This document shows, piece by piece, positions 25,446 to 35,123 of a DNA stretch of 64,000 bases; positions within the stretch are counted from its first letter, which is position 1; each line of letters opens with the position of its first letter. A program made the position numbers and the translations under genes. Under the pieces are notes generated by a model. It worked only from the letters and a program-made list of their open reading frames with translations, searched no databases and had not been told where the DNA came from. The stretch comes from Carnegiea gigantea. Taxonomy: Eukaryota > Streptophyta > Magnoliopsida > Caryophyllales > Cactaceae. The stretch is taken from NCBI GenBank assembly GCA_029747015.1, contig JAKOGI010000079.1, positions 1,109,001 to 1,173,000 on the forward strand. The letters run 5' to 3'.

Positions 25446-28400
25446 CTTTGAAAACCTCGGATGCTGTGGGTGGAGTTTAGCCTGTATGGCCTAGGAAAGC
25501 CACCCTGCAGCCACCTGGGCTTGTACTTGGGAGACTTGTAGTTACTGTCTTATGTGATATACCTTTTCTATAGTAATATAAGATCAAGACGCATTCTTTA
25601 ATGAGAACTTTGGTCTCTCTTCCATTGATATTGTTCATCTTGTGGGTAGTCTCTCTTGTGGATGTAAGAGACCCCTCTTTGCTTTGTAGCCATATGTTCT
25701 GATCTTGATGAAAATTTGTCTTTATCAAAAGAACAGCATGCCTGAGTTTCTGGTTTAAAGATGATGTGCATAAAATTGGGTTTCCTAATAGAATCTAGGC
25801 TCTTGATTCTATCTTATTTTAGGACTGCATTTAGTGGGATAGGTTCCACAACCCCCCCCCCCAAAACAAATTTAAATTTATACCCCAAATATTCCATTAA
25901 TGATGTTCCCTGAAGATGGGCAAACGACCCCTATCGTTACCTTGAATTAGATTGGGAAAATACCTTTTGAGCCATATCAGTGCTGTTACATTTGGCATGT
26001 GGTACCTTTCGACCTATAGAAGGAACCTTCAAGAATTTATGTTTAAGTTCCTCTCCCTGCATATGTCTCCCTTATGTTTATGCTTAGAAATTTGCCTTTT
26101 AGTTTATATTGTACAAGGCCATTTTCCTGGTTATCTTTGAAGCGTGATCAGCTAATGTTCGCAGAGATAGCTCTATATCATGTGTTTACCTTTCATGAAA
26201 GATGACGTTGAATCCCCCCCCCCTTTTTTCAGCAAATGGATCTGTTATGAATAGGCCAGCCATATCTGCAGGTCCAGGAAATGCTCCTCAGGCAACTGTT
26301 AAAGCTGTAAGACTTCTATATCTTATCTTCTATGTTCTCCGCTTGGCTAACTGTTCAACTGTTAGTTTCACCCCCTCTTTGTCTATTGAGATTAATATCC
26401 TAATCTGTTGCTTCAGGAGCCAATTACAGTGACGTCCATGGCATCAGGACCAGCCCTTCCTCATATGCCTTCTGTGCCTCGTGCTACTGCTCAAAGTGCA
26501 CCCAGCTTACAAGCAGCTTCACCACCTTCTGTGTCTCAGGAGCTAAATACTAATAATGAGAATATGCCAGAGACTAAGCCCATGGTTAGCATGTCACAGC
26601 CCGTGCACCCTGTGGGTGCTATACTGAACAACATCTCCCAAGCAAGAGTAATGAACTCTGCTGCCCTTACTGGAGGTACTTCTCTAGGATTGCCTTCAAT
26701 GGGTGGGAACCCCATAGGTATGCACATGTCCAACATAATATCCAGCGGAATGGCATCAACTGTGCCACCTTCTCAAACTGTATTGTCTTCTGGACAATCT
26801 GGGATCAGTGCAGTGTCTGGGGCTGCGACTATGCCAGGAACTTCACAGCATATACAAAACACAGCCCTCAGTTCATTTTCTAGCACAACTTCTAATGTAG
26901 CTGGAAATTCTAACCTTGGCATTTCTCAGCCATTGAGTAATCTTCAAGGAAGTGTTAGTAATACCATGGGTCAACCCATATCTGGCATTGGTCAGGGTAG
27001 CGTCCAGTCAATGGCACAGAATGGGACTAGTATGAATCCAAATGTGATGTCTAACCTTGGTTCAACAGTTGTACCATCTGGAACTGGATCTATGATGCCA
27101 ACTCCAGGAATGGCTCAACAGGTACAACCAGGAATGCAGGGTGTGGGTGTGAGCAATTCTGCAACTAATATGCCAATGTCTCAACAACCTTCAGCTTCTT
27201 TACCATCATCCCAATCCAAATATGTGAAAGTGTGGGAGGTAAGTAGCATATTCGCCTTTGGGTGGGGATAGGGTTCGGGTGGGAGAGGGATCTCTGCATA
27301 TAGCATAATCTGTATGTTGCACGTACATATTTTAGCTTTCTGGAACAACAGAATGCTTTTGGTAGAAGTTTCCCTGGGATTAGTCACTGTCTCACTATCA
27401 TATTCCTTTTCTCTTTCTCCTTCTCCCTGGTCTCTGTTTTTATCATGTTATTGCTGGGCGTCACTGTTCACTTCACTGGAAAGTGATTTACATTGCCACA
27501 CCCGTTGTTTTTCCTAATCGCAGTCATTTGATTTATAGAATAGGGTCATTTACACAGTTCTTGATATGAACCACGTGATTACTGATAAAAAGTTTATCTC
27601 GTTCACATATATCTGTGATGAAATGGTAAAAGGGTTTTTCTCAATCAGTTGACTATGCTAATGTATTATGTAGTAGAGTGTTGCAAAATCAGTAATGTAT
27701 TTCTAACACCCATGAAATAGGCTTTGGTTTTTACTGTCGTGGGTTGCATCAACTTTTGTGTTATGCTCAAATGAGGCAAGGTTTTTCCCAACTCGCCGTG
27801 AGTAGTTCTTCATCAAAATTTCTGACATCCTGAATACCCCCCCCCCAAAAAAAAACAAACAAAAAATGTCTGGAGTATTAATCACGATATCTACAGGTGT
27901 AAGAAGACAGACTTAATTGAACAGGTTCCTGAAAAATGAGGTTTTTGATTCCTTGAAATTTGACTATGCATGACTCTTTTCTTTACCATTTTTCTTTTCT
28001 TTGTTTTGGTTTTCTTTTGGTTTTTTTTGGTTTCGCGCACGCGGGGGGGGGGGGGGGGGGGGGGGGGGTCGGGGGGTGTGCCCTCACTGGCAGTCTCAAT
28101 TGCTGAATACTAGAGAATGATGGTTGTAGGGAAATTTATCTGGACAGAGACAAGGACAGCCTGTATTCATCACTAGATTGGAGGTATGGCCAGTGATATA
28201 TTTTATTGTCTTATTGATTATTGACGTGTGAGAATGCTGCTGTTGTCATTTTTTGTTACCATTTGTGGTGAAATCGATATATTCAATCAATAGGTTCGCG
28301 TCAAAGGAAAGCCTCTTATCACTTTTCTCTTTCTTTGTTGATTTTCGTTTCTTTTGCAGGGTTACAGAAATGCATCAGCCTCAGAGACGTAAGTTTGTGA

Positions 28401-31400
28401 TACTAATCTTTAACATTTACTTTATACCCATGGTTAGCTTTGGTTTTGGTGGTCTCTACTATGCTTTGACCATGTCGGAAAGGAGTAGAATCAATTGTTA
28501 TTGCATTAATTTATATTTTCACTGCCTTGTATTGCAACTTGTTGATTAGTTGTGATGGAAAAAAAAAAAAAAAAAGCTGATTAGTCTTCCCAAAAAAAAG
28601 TTACGGCAGTCTCAGTTAACAAGAGATTTGATGATTTGCAAAGTAATGGTGGTCTCCATTGTGTTCTTGGCTGTTAGTAATTTTTTCTTTAAATGCATGC
28701 GAAGGGGAAGGGTGTTGCATAACAGTACATGGGGATTTTTGTGAACCGCATAGTGATGATATTTGGCTGTGATATTTTTGAGAGTTCTAAATCAAATTGC
28801 CTCAGTAAATTATTCTATGCTTCTTTCCATCAGGGGTTGGCAGTCAATGATTTTGAATCTAGTGTCCACTGGCAACAGCCTGCTGCAGTTAAATGGATTT
28901 TAGACTGTTTTAGGTGTGACGCCTGTGATATGGATTTGGACTTGGACAGGAGCCTTTTTGATCACTCCATTGCTTTGTTGCGAGTCGTTTTCTTGTTCTC
29001 TTAGTTATTGAAGTGTCCGACACTACTTCCTATTGATCACCACTCATTTTTCCCCTTGAATGGAAGCTGCTGTTGAAATTTAATTGCCCCTACTCTTCAC
29101 ATCCCCCCCCCCGGTCCTGCAGGCTCAAAGCCTCTCAAAGCAGGAAAAAGAAAACGAAGAATGATCATTGCTTGTTCATTCATTTTGGTGACTTTCTGTT
29201 GTTCTGTTGCAGGCTTGCGGCAAACTGGCCAGCCACCATGCAAATAGTTCGTCTTATATCTCAGGATCACATGAATAACAAGTAATGCTTTCTCTCTAGA
29301 ATAACAAGTCTGTACATTTCTTTTTCTTTTTTCTTTTTTTTTTTGGTTTGGGCGGGGGGGGGGGGGGGCACTTGTCATTGTGAATATAGGTGTATGTTCT
29401 CTAATTTCTTTTGCTTTCTGTTCTCAAGTTCAGGCAATATGTTGGGAAAGCAGATTTTCTTGTTTTCAGGGCAATGAATCAACATGGATTTCTTGCACAG
29501 CTACAAGAAAAGAAGCTTGTACGTGATCTTCTGTATTATTTGGGTTCAAACTTGGCATATTGATGTTTGCCTTCAAGTTTCTGATAGTTGTATATTGTGC
29601 ACTTGCTTGTTTTTATCTTTACAACATCAGAAGCATGGTAATCATTTACACATACCTCTAGTGGAAGTACAGCCCATGACCACCTACAAAAGCCGGTTTT
29701 TTTTTAAATGAATAGAACGTTTGTATCTTGCCATAAAGATGCCACACTTTCCAAAGGACAAGCAGAGAGCGCTATTTATGTATCCCTTAAAAGCATTATA
29801 TACGTTGCAGAGCATTAAGTCTCAATGTTGTGTCTAAGGATCTTTGTATGGCCTATATTGGGTTCGTTGCCTTAGCAATTTGCGCCACTCACTGATGGAA
29901 TCATCGATGCTTTTACCTGGATCTGTTGGCTCTTCTGCGGTTTACGTGGTCAAATTCTCGGTTTATCCGTTTTGTTGTGAACTGCAGGTTCTCTTGCTAC
30001 TGCCTATTATCTTCTTATGCGATGAATATTCATTACTCACTGGCCTTTTTACCCTAAATTCATCGTTTCACGTTGTGTAGGGTGGTTATGAGAGAGTGCC
30101 CGTGAGGCACGAGCTTTTGCTTTTTGTGGGTCACCCGTTCGTTGTACATCTAGGGCAGTGTATAGGTCATGTTACTAGTAGTCAACTGCTCGTCTTGTAA
30201 ACAGAGATCATGGACTGTGATGATTAAATGTTTTAATATGCACCTTCCACGATGTGATATTAATGAGCAATGAAAAACTTGAATGTGCGCTCCTTCGTGG
30301 TTTGTTTGATGTGGTCCTTTTGTTTCATCGTCTGATTTAATGAGGTAAAGACAAGACAATGCTCAAGAATGTCTCCGGTTTTTGTTAGCCTTTAAATGAA
30401 TAGAACAAAACTGAAAAGTGCTTCCCAAGCTTTGATGGGGGAGGATATGATCTATAATTTGGCCTTTGGTTGTGGAGGTTTTCAGGTCCATGGAACATTA
30501 GTTCTGTTCTGTTAAACTTTGGTTATAAATGAGTGAACTGTTGTTTAGTAAACAGCTGAAGCATGGCAAACTGATGCACATTGCCTGCTTTAATATCCCT
30601 TTTCTTTTATCATATCAGCTTTTTATACTGTTGAGAGTCACCACAAATCATGCATTTAGGGATCACTCTAAGTTGTGTCTAACTAGGAGTCTTAGTTAGA
30701 GTCACGTCTATTTCGTTCTGTCATTGTGAATTTTTCAAAAACGTTGAAGATATGTTGACTTTTGTGTTGACTGAAGCTCTGGGACATCTTGTTCGTTTGA
30801 ATTTTCGAAATCGTCCTTCATGTATAGTTAAGCAAACGAAGAAATGCTTGGCACTCATTGAGTGTTCTACATAAAACTCTCTTGTTGTCAAATCTCCATT
30901 TCAGTGATCTATAGTTGGTGTCCTTCGCCAGAAGGTGCTGTTGAAATGCATAAAATTGTTGGTACTCTAATCTTGTACTTTGTTTTGTTTACAGTGTGCT
31001 GTCATTCAGTTGCCATCTCAGACGCTGCTGTTGTCTGTTTCTGATAAAGCCTGCCGCTTGATAGGAATGCTTTTTCCTGGGGTAAGCCCTTTTGTGCTCA
31101 TTTATTGATTTTATTTTTATTTTCTTTTTAATTCTGCTTTTTTGACAGTATTGGCCGTCACTCTCATTGCTAAATGCTTATCCCTAGACTCATTTTAACG
31201 AACACCACCGGGATACCACCCATCTTTAGTAGAGGGGACATTAATAGATAGGTAGGCTTAACCATGCAAGCGCACAGGTTCCAAGAGAAGCTTTTATTTT
31301 TGGGCAGAAAACTTCTCTGTTCTTTTTGAGATTGTTGTATAGTTGGAGCCAAGTGCATAATTGCGGGGCAAAAATGTCTTTTTTGGACGTAGATGAAATT

Positions 31401-32212
31401 ATGCATGAGAGCGTGAGGGTATGGTTATTTTTTGTACTTGCCGTTTTGTGTATGGGGTGTCATCCCTTGGTGTCTTTCTAATATAATTCTTGTGTACAGT
31501 GTACTCATTAAAACAATGAATTCTCTGTTTTTCTTTATGTTGCACGAATGAATATGTTGCTCTTTTTCACGAGCGTGTTTTTAATTAGTCCTTGCTTTTT
31601 TTAAAAAAATATATATTTTATTTTTTTATGAACTAGGACATGGTTGTCTTTAAACCACAAATTCCTAGCCAACAGCAGCAGCAGCAGCAGTTGCAACATC
31701 AGCAGCAGCAAAATCAGCAACCACAACAGCAACAGCAGCAGCAGCAACACCCTCAGTTGCAACCCCAGCAACACCCTCAGTTGCAACCGCAGCAACTTCA
31801 GCATCTGCAACAGCAACAACAGACTATGCAACAGCTTCAGCAACAGCAGCAGCAGCAGCAGCAACAGCAACAACAGCAACAGCTGCAGCAACAGCTTCAG
31901 CATTTGCCCCAGCAGCAACAGACCATGCAACAGCTTCAACAACAGCATCAACAACAAATGCCGCAACTTCAGCAGCAGCAACAAATGCCACAACAGATTT
32001 CTCAGCTGCAGCAACAGCAACAGATGCCGCAACTTCCGCAACAGCAGCAAATGTCTCAGCTACAGCAGCAATCTCAGCCACAGCAAATGGTGGGAGCAGC
32101 AATGGGTCAGGGTTATATGCAAGGTCCTGGTCGACCTCAACTAGCCCCCCAGGGACAGGTTTCATCACAAGGGACCCCACCTAATATGCCTGGGGGTGGC
32201 TTCATGGGTTAG
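16462..32212 (+). CDS. MED25: Mediator subunit MED25 (PFT1), complete, 15 exons, 864 aa
   Basis: MED25 is a nuclear tail-module subunit of Mediator; in plants it bridges activators such as MYC2 to RNA polymerase II in jasmonate, flowering and light responses. Exons: 16462-16559, 17269-17299, 18151-18229, 18776-18906, 22748-22957, 23074-23139, 24802-24985, 26233-26306, 26417-27238, 28130-28183, 28360-28388, 29213-29281, 29434-29518, 30995-31081, 31637-32212. All phases join. Residues 1 to about 215 form the von Willebrand A domain (KQLIIVVEGTAAMGP, FALVMFNTHGPYS, RSGWTRDVDNFLGWL, ASNPYPLPTPVYRP). A Met/Ser/Gly-rich disordered middle is mostly encoded by the 822-bp exon 9. The activator-interacting ACID domain spans about 559-685 (KYVKVWEGN, LAANWPATMQIVRLISQDHM, ACRLIGMLFPGDMVVFKPQIP). 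A polyQ tail with Pro/Leu/Met interruptions ends in NMPGGGFMG. Length is close to the Arabidopsis protein. Start chosen because ATGGCGGAGAAG opens directly into the conserved vWA strand. Confidence 0.97.
16757..16800. repeat. (TG)22 microsatellite in MED25 intron 1
   Basis: A perfect 44-bp TG run about 200 bp after the first MED25 exon. It is long enough to be length-polymorphic. Confidence 0.95.
16979..17007. repeat. C18-A11 homopolymer pair in MED25 intron 1
   Basis: Eighteen C followed directly by eleven A. It is one of many C(n)A(n) or T(n)G(n) pairs in this window; a shorter relative sits at 17101-17118. Confidence 0.9.
19020..19440 (-). mobile_element. LINE 3' fragment, family B (with partial ORF2 C-terminus)
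   Basis: This is in MED25 intron 4, antisense to the gene. The minus strand reads the family B tail 'tttgtacatgggtgacat' and 'aattgcctcc'. Upstream of it is a decayed ORF2 end with 'ALWWSTCKERNCQIFENFE', the ERN-containing segment found near the C-terminus of plant LINE reverse transcriptases. A GGT-tailed SINE relative lies immediately beyond (19445-19535). Confidence 0.7.
19445..19535 (-). mobile_element. GGT-tailed SINE-like element, fragment
   Basis: The minus strand reads 'tatccccagaccctgcgg', 'aagcgggatccacactggg' and then 'aggtggtgttgttggt'. These are the same words, in the same order, as the plus-strand copies at 40640, 44866 and 50627. Only the 3' half is recognisable. Confidence 0.6.
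20470..20900 (-). mobile_element. LINE 3' fragment, family B
   Basis: Minus-strand copy in MED25 intron 4, with 'gagttatcaaaagttatatt', 'aagaaaacaccaaggggatgtcat' split by small indels, and 'caaactctcatgcatagt' on the plus strand. The upstream part corresponds to the same ORF2 end as the 19020 copy. Confidence 0.65.
21390..22095 (+). mobile_element. LINE ORF2 C-terminal fragment, family A
   Basis: Broken plus-strand frames include 'FPWKIIWKT' (about 21555), typical of the segment before the zinc knuckle in plant LINE ORF2. They continue into the 'acaaaagagggaaagatttt' word shared with 2425 and 9118, then a degraded zinc-binding part. It sits in MED25 intron 4, so this intron holds three LINE pieces and one SINE-like piece in about 3.8 kb. 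Confidence 0.65.
23246..23274. repeat. T17-G12 homopolymer pair in MED25 intron
   Basis: About 17 T followed by 12 G. A second pair (T8-G13) lies at 23437-23457 and a C13-A8 pair at 23670-23690, all in the intron between exons 6 and 7. Confidence 0.85.
24331..24700 (+). mobile_element. LINE 3' fragment, family A
   Basis: A fairly well preserved 96-residue frame (24331-24621) reads 'FFGKKAKKKIARLFPHAIFW', 'SIWRERNRGVFE' and 'FIKALYFWDKGIF', close to the 2513-2806 copy. It is followed by 'ccttttgtaggatgct' and an A-rich end at 24688-24698. It lies in MED25 intron 6 in the gene's own orientation. Confidence 0.8.
25600..25735 (+). mobile_element. LINE family A terminal fragment
   Basis: About 135 bp resemble the last part of family A: 'gagaactttggtctctct', then 'gttcatcttgtgggtagt' and 'cttgtggatgtaagagac', ending near 'tttgtctttatcaaaag'. 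MED25 intron 7. The match is short, so the call is moderate. Confidence 0.45.
28043..28068. repeat. G26 homopolymer in MED25 intron 9
   Basis: Twenty-six consecutive G, followed by tc and six more G, preceded by a CpG-rich gcgcacgcg and T-rich sequence. It lies only about 60 bp before the exon at 28130. Confidence 0.9.
31230..31505 (+). mobile_element. LINE 3' tail, family B
   Basis: Plus-strand copy in the last MED25 intron: 'agattgttgtatagttgga', 'gaaattatgcatgagagcgt', 'ttgtacttgccg' and 'ggggtgtcatcccttggtgt', ending in a weakly A-rich stretch. It is the sister of the 4141 copy. Confidence 0.65.
31664..32090 (+). repeat. CAG/CAA glutamine-codon repeat in MED25 last exon
   Basis: Mixed CAG and CAA codons with a few CTT, CAT and CCG breaks encode the MED25 polyQ tail. 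Two internal near-repeats begin 'QQQQTMQQLQQ' (about 31805 and 31905), pointing to segmental duplication inside the tract. The other frames give artificial poly-Leu, poly-Ser and poly-Ala/Val readings. Confidence 0.95.
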
Positions 32213-33025
32213 TTCGTGTTCATCAGATGACTAGGGTAGATGTTAACCTAATGCTTAGTCAATCATTTTCGGTAATTCTAGCATTCAGGAAGGTGAGGCT
32301 AGATTTATTGTGCTGCAAATGTGAGCTGCATGTATTCTATGGAGATCTGGTGTTCAGAGAAACAATACAATGATAAACTGTGTAACCACATTTTGTCATT
32401 TTTGTGCATAGGCATCAAGGAAGTATTTAGCTTGGTGGTTTAACTCTCGAGCCTAAGTTGCTGTGTGCTAAGTGTTAAGTCTACCATGTTCAAAGCTTTG
32501 CTATAATATAAGACATACATGTTGCTTACTGTTTAAGTGGTGCGATAAAAATGCAAGAGTGAAGATTTAAGTTTGTGATTGTATGATTTTATTGGTATTT
32601 TTAGTCAATTTTCTCGATTGATTGCATTGCAGTGCATTGCACCCCATCCAACCAAACGTAACATTAATTTGTTCTTTTTTAACAGGCCCCTTCTTTCTCC
32701 CCTTTGGGTATTTTCATTTTCATTGTTTTATTCTGGTGTTCCCCTCTATTCTCTTTTGTTGGTTCCTCTTTCTTTATGATCTTTTAGGTCTTACTTTTTC
32801 CTGAATGTATTTCGGATTGATGAAATCCACTAATTCCTCGACAGCGACGTCACTATGTTGTTGTCTACTTGCTAAAGAAAACATAACTAGAAGTTTCTCT
32901 AATTAGCAAGGCATAGAAAAACAATGCAAATTTTACTACTCGTTTGCATCCACTGTTGAAGTTTAACGACTTTTAAACCCTTTTAAATGTTTTGATATCT
33001 TCTAAAACTTCGGAGAAAATTTGGG

Positions 33026-33121
33026 TAATCTTTGAATTTTTTTTCGAAAAATATTATAGAAACATATGGGAGTTAATCTTTGAATTTTTTTTCGAAAAAT
33101 ATTATAGAAACATATGGGAGT
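33026..33121. repeat. Perfect 48-bp tandem duplication
   Basis: The unit starting taatctttgaa and ending atatgggagt occupies 33026-33073 and is repeated exactly at 33074-33121. It lies in the AT-rich spacer with no coding context. Confidence 0.95.
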
Positions 33122-33711
33122 TTTTTGGGCGACAAAATTAACCTATGACTTGATTTATTTATTTGTTTATTTATTGCAAAATAAAAACCAAATTTATTAT
33201 TAGCAGTCATACAATATTTGTAAGAAATATCAAGTTCAATCAAATACATAATGAAAATAAAAACATATTCTTAATTAAATTATTTATTTTTATATGGTAT
33301 TCATGTTGATTTGTTACCATTTTTTATTTATTTACCTATTACGTTATTTATTTGTTTGTCTGTCTATGAATGTTATTTGTCGTATTTCATGGTTAAGCAT
33401 AAGAAATTTTCTATTAATTACCATAAAGAGATTATGTATGTGTGTATATATGTACACACATACACATATATGATAAAGAGATTACTGTTCTATGAAGTTA
33501 TATTATAGCTTCTCAACATTCGGGAAGGACATATTGATATTGAAGGATGCGGTTTGTAACAGAATTACGCTGCAAGTATAAAGCTAATTGAAACTATATT
33601 TACCTTTAAATATGTAGAAATAGAGATTTATTTTAATATTTTAGATTTAGTCTTTTAAGAAAATTATCGATATAGATGTTATATGAGTTAAGGTAAATAA
33701 ACTTTACTTTT

Positions 33712-33720
<9 letters not shown>

Positions 33721-33754
<34 letters not shown>

Positions 33755-33820
33755 AATGTGTGTGTACACATGATACATATACACATACATACGTGTATGT
33801 CTTTGTGTGTGTGTCTAGTA
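33721..33820. repeat. TA/TG compound microsatellite
   Basis: A short (TA)n leads into about 13 perfect TG units up to 33754, then imperfect acac/gtgt blocks to about 33820. The complementary blocks can fold back on each other. Confidence 0.85.
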
Positions 33821-35123
33821 TATCGTGTCTTGTTTTTCTAACATTAAATCTTACATAACTTATTATATCTCTCTTAATAATGTTATATTATATTAAAAAC
33901 TTCATATCACCTATGACTCAACTAAAAATGTAAATATTTAAACATTTATTAACGAACATATGAGATCAAACTTTATTCCCATCCTCTTGGTTGGCAAGAT
34001 CAAATTCGCATTATCTTTATAGACACATAATTTTTATTTACACGGTTTAATATTTAATTTTATGGTCTTTCAAATAATACCAAAGACAAAAATATTGCCT
34101 AATAATTGGGGAAGATGGAATGCCATGATTTTGCCACAAGCTCCAAATAATTTCATCATCCCATCTTTTGTGTTTGGCATACTTTGGGATTGCCATGTTA
34201 TTGGGTATTTCCCCCTCAATCCAAGCATCTTTGGCAGACCCTTTTTGTTCAATCATCATCACATTCACGAATGTGTGAAGTTTTAACAGAGTGGCACTGC
34301 AAACACTCCCTTAATTCCCGGGGTCGTTGGGGCCAGCCCTTTTTCCCCCCTAATGATTACCTTTTTTCCACCATTAACACAACCCAAGCTTTTGCTGTAC
34401 TCACTGTCCTTCTCCATTTACAGTTTCTTCATCAACCCATCATTGACCATCAGCATTATTTCTGAATTTTAGACTTTGTTTATTTTATAATTTTCAAACT
34501 TGGGTCATTTTAGAAGATTGATTAGGCTTTGAATTCGTCTGTTTGTTAATAATTACGTGTAAGAGGGAGAGAGATAGAGGGAGCTGCTTGGGGGATTTGA
34601 AGCCCTCTTCTCCCACTGTGTATAAGTCCAGGTAATTTAATTTATTATGAACTTTTGTTGACCAATCCAAAACGTGGTATCTGAAAAAATCGAACGAGTA
34701 GTTTTGGGTTGATTTGCTTTTAGTTCAAATGATCATCATTAATATGATATCGATGTTGCCAAGATTTTGATTTGATGGTATATTCACTCTGATTTAGGCT
34801 TAACCTATTTACGGGCGATCCAAAATTTGCCAAATTTCCAGGTGGGTACCGTTCGATTTATATCATATGTTTGTTGAATTCTCTTGCAATTCATCTTTTT
34901 GATCACAATGTGGAAGTACCTAAATGATGTGTTTGATGGATTTTTTCTGGGTTTTTGGTGGATTGCTGCACCGAATTGTTGAAATCACAGCCCTAAGCCT
35001 GATAATCAAGTTTCTGGTTTTCATTATAGTATTTGATCTAGTGGGTCGTCGGCTTTTTCTCATCAGCATGGTGGCTCAGTTAGAATTTTCAGGGGTAGGA
35101 GGATTCAAATCTAATAACTGAAG

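Larger units (their letters stand above)
32213..35123 (+). other. Spacer between MED25 and the EFR3-like gene
   Basis: The MED25 3' untranslated region probably covers about 32213-32420. The next 2 kb are AT-rich with a 48-bp tandem duplication (33026-33121) and a TA/TG compound microsatellite (33721-33754). From about 34560, purine-rich sequence ('gagggagagagatagaggga') precedes a good donor at 34630 (ccag/gtaatt), so a noncoding first exon of the EFR3-like gene is likely there. No other gene is seen. Confidence 0.55.

Noticed and set aside
31601..32180. Long minus-strand frames of poly-Leu and poly-Ala/Val, and a plus-strand poly-Ser/Asn frame
   Set aside because: They are the other readings of the CAG/CAA repeat of the MED25 last exon and have no independent support.
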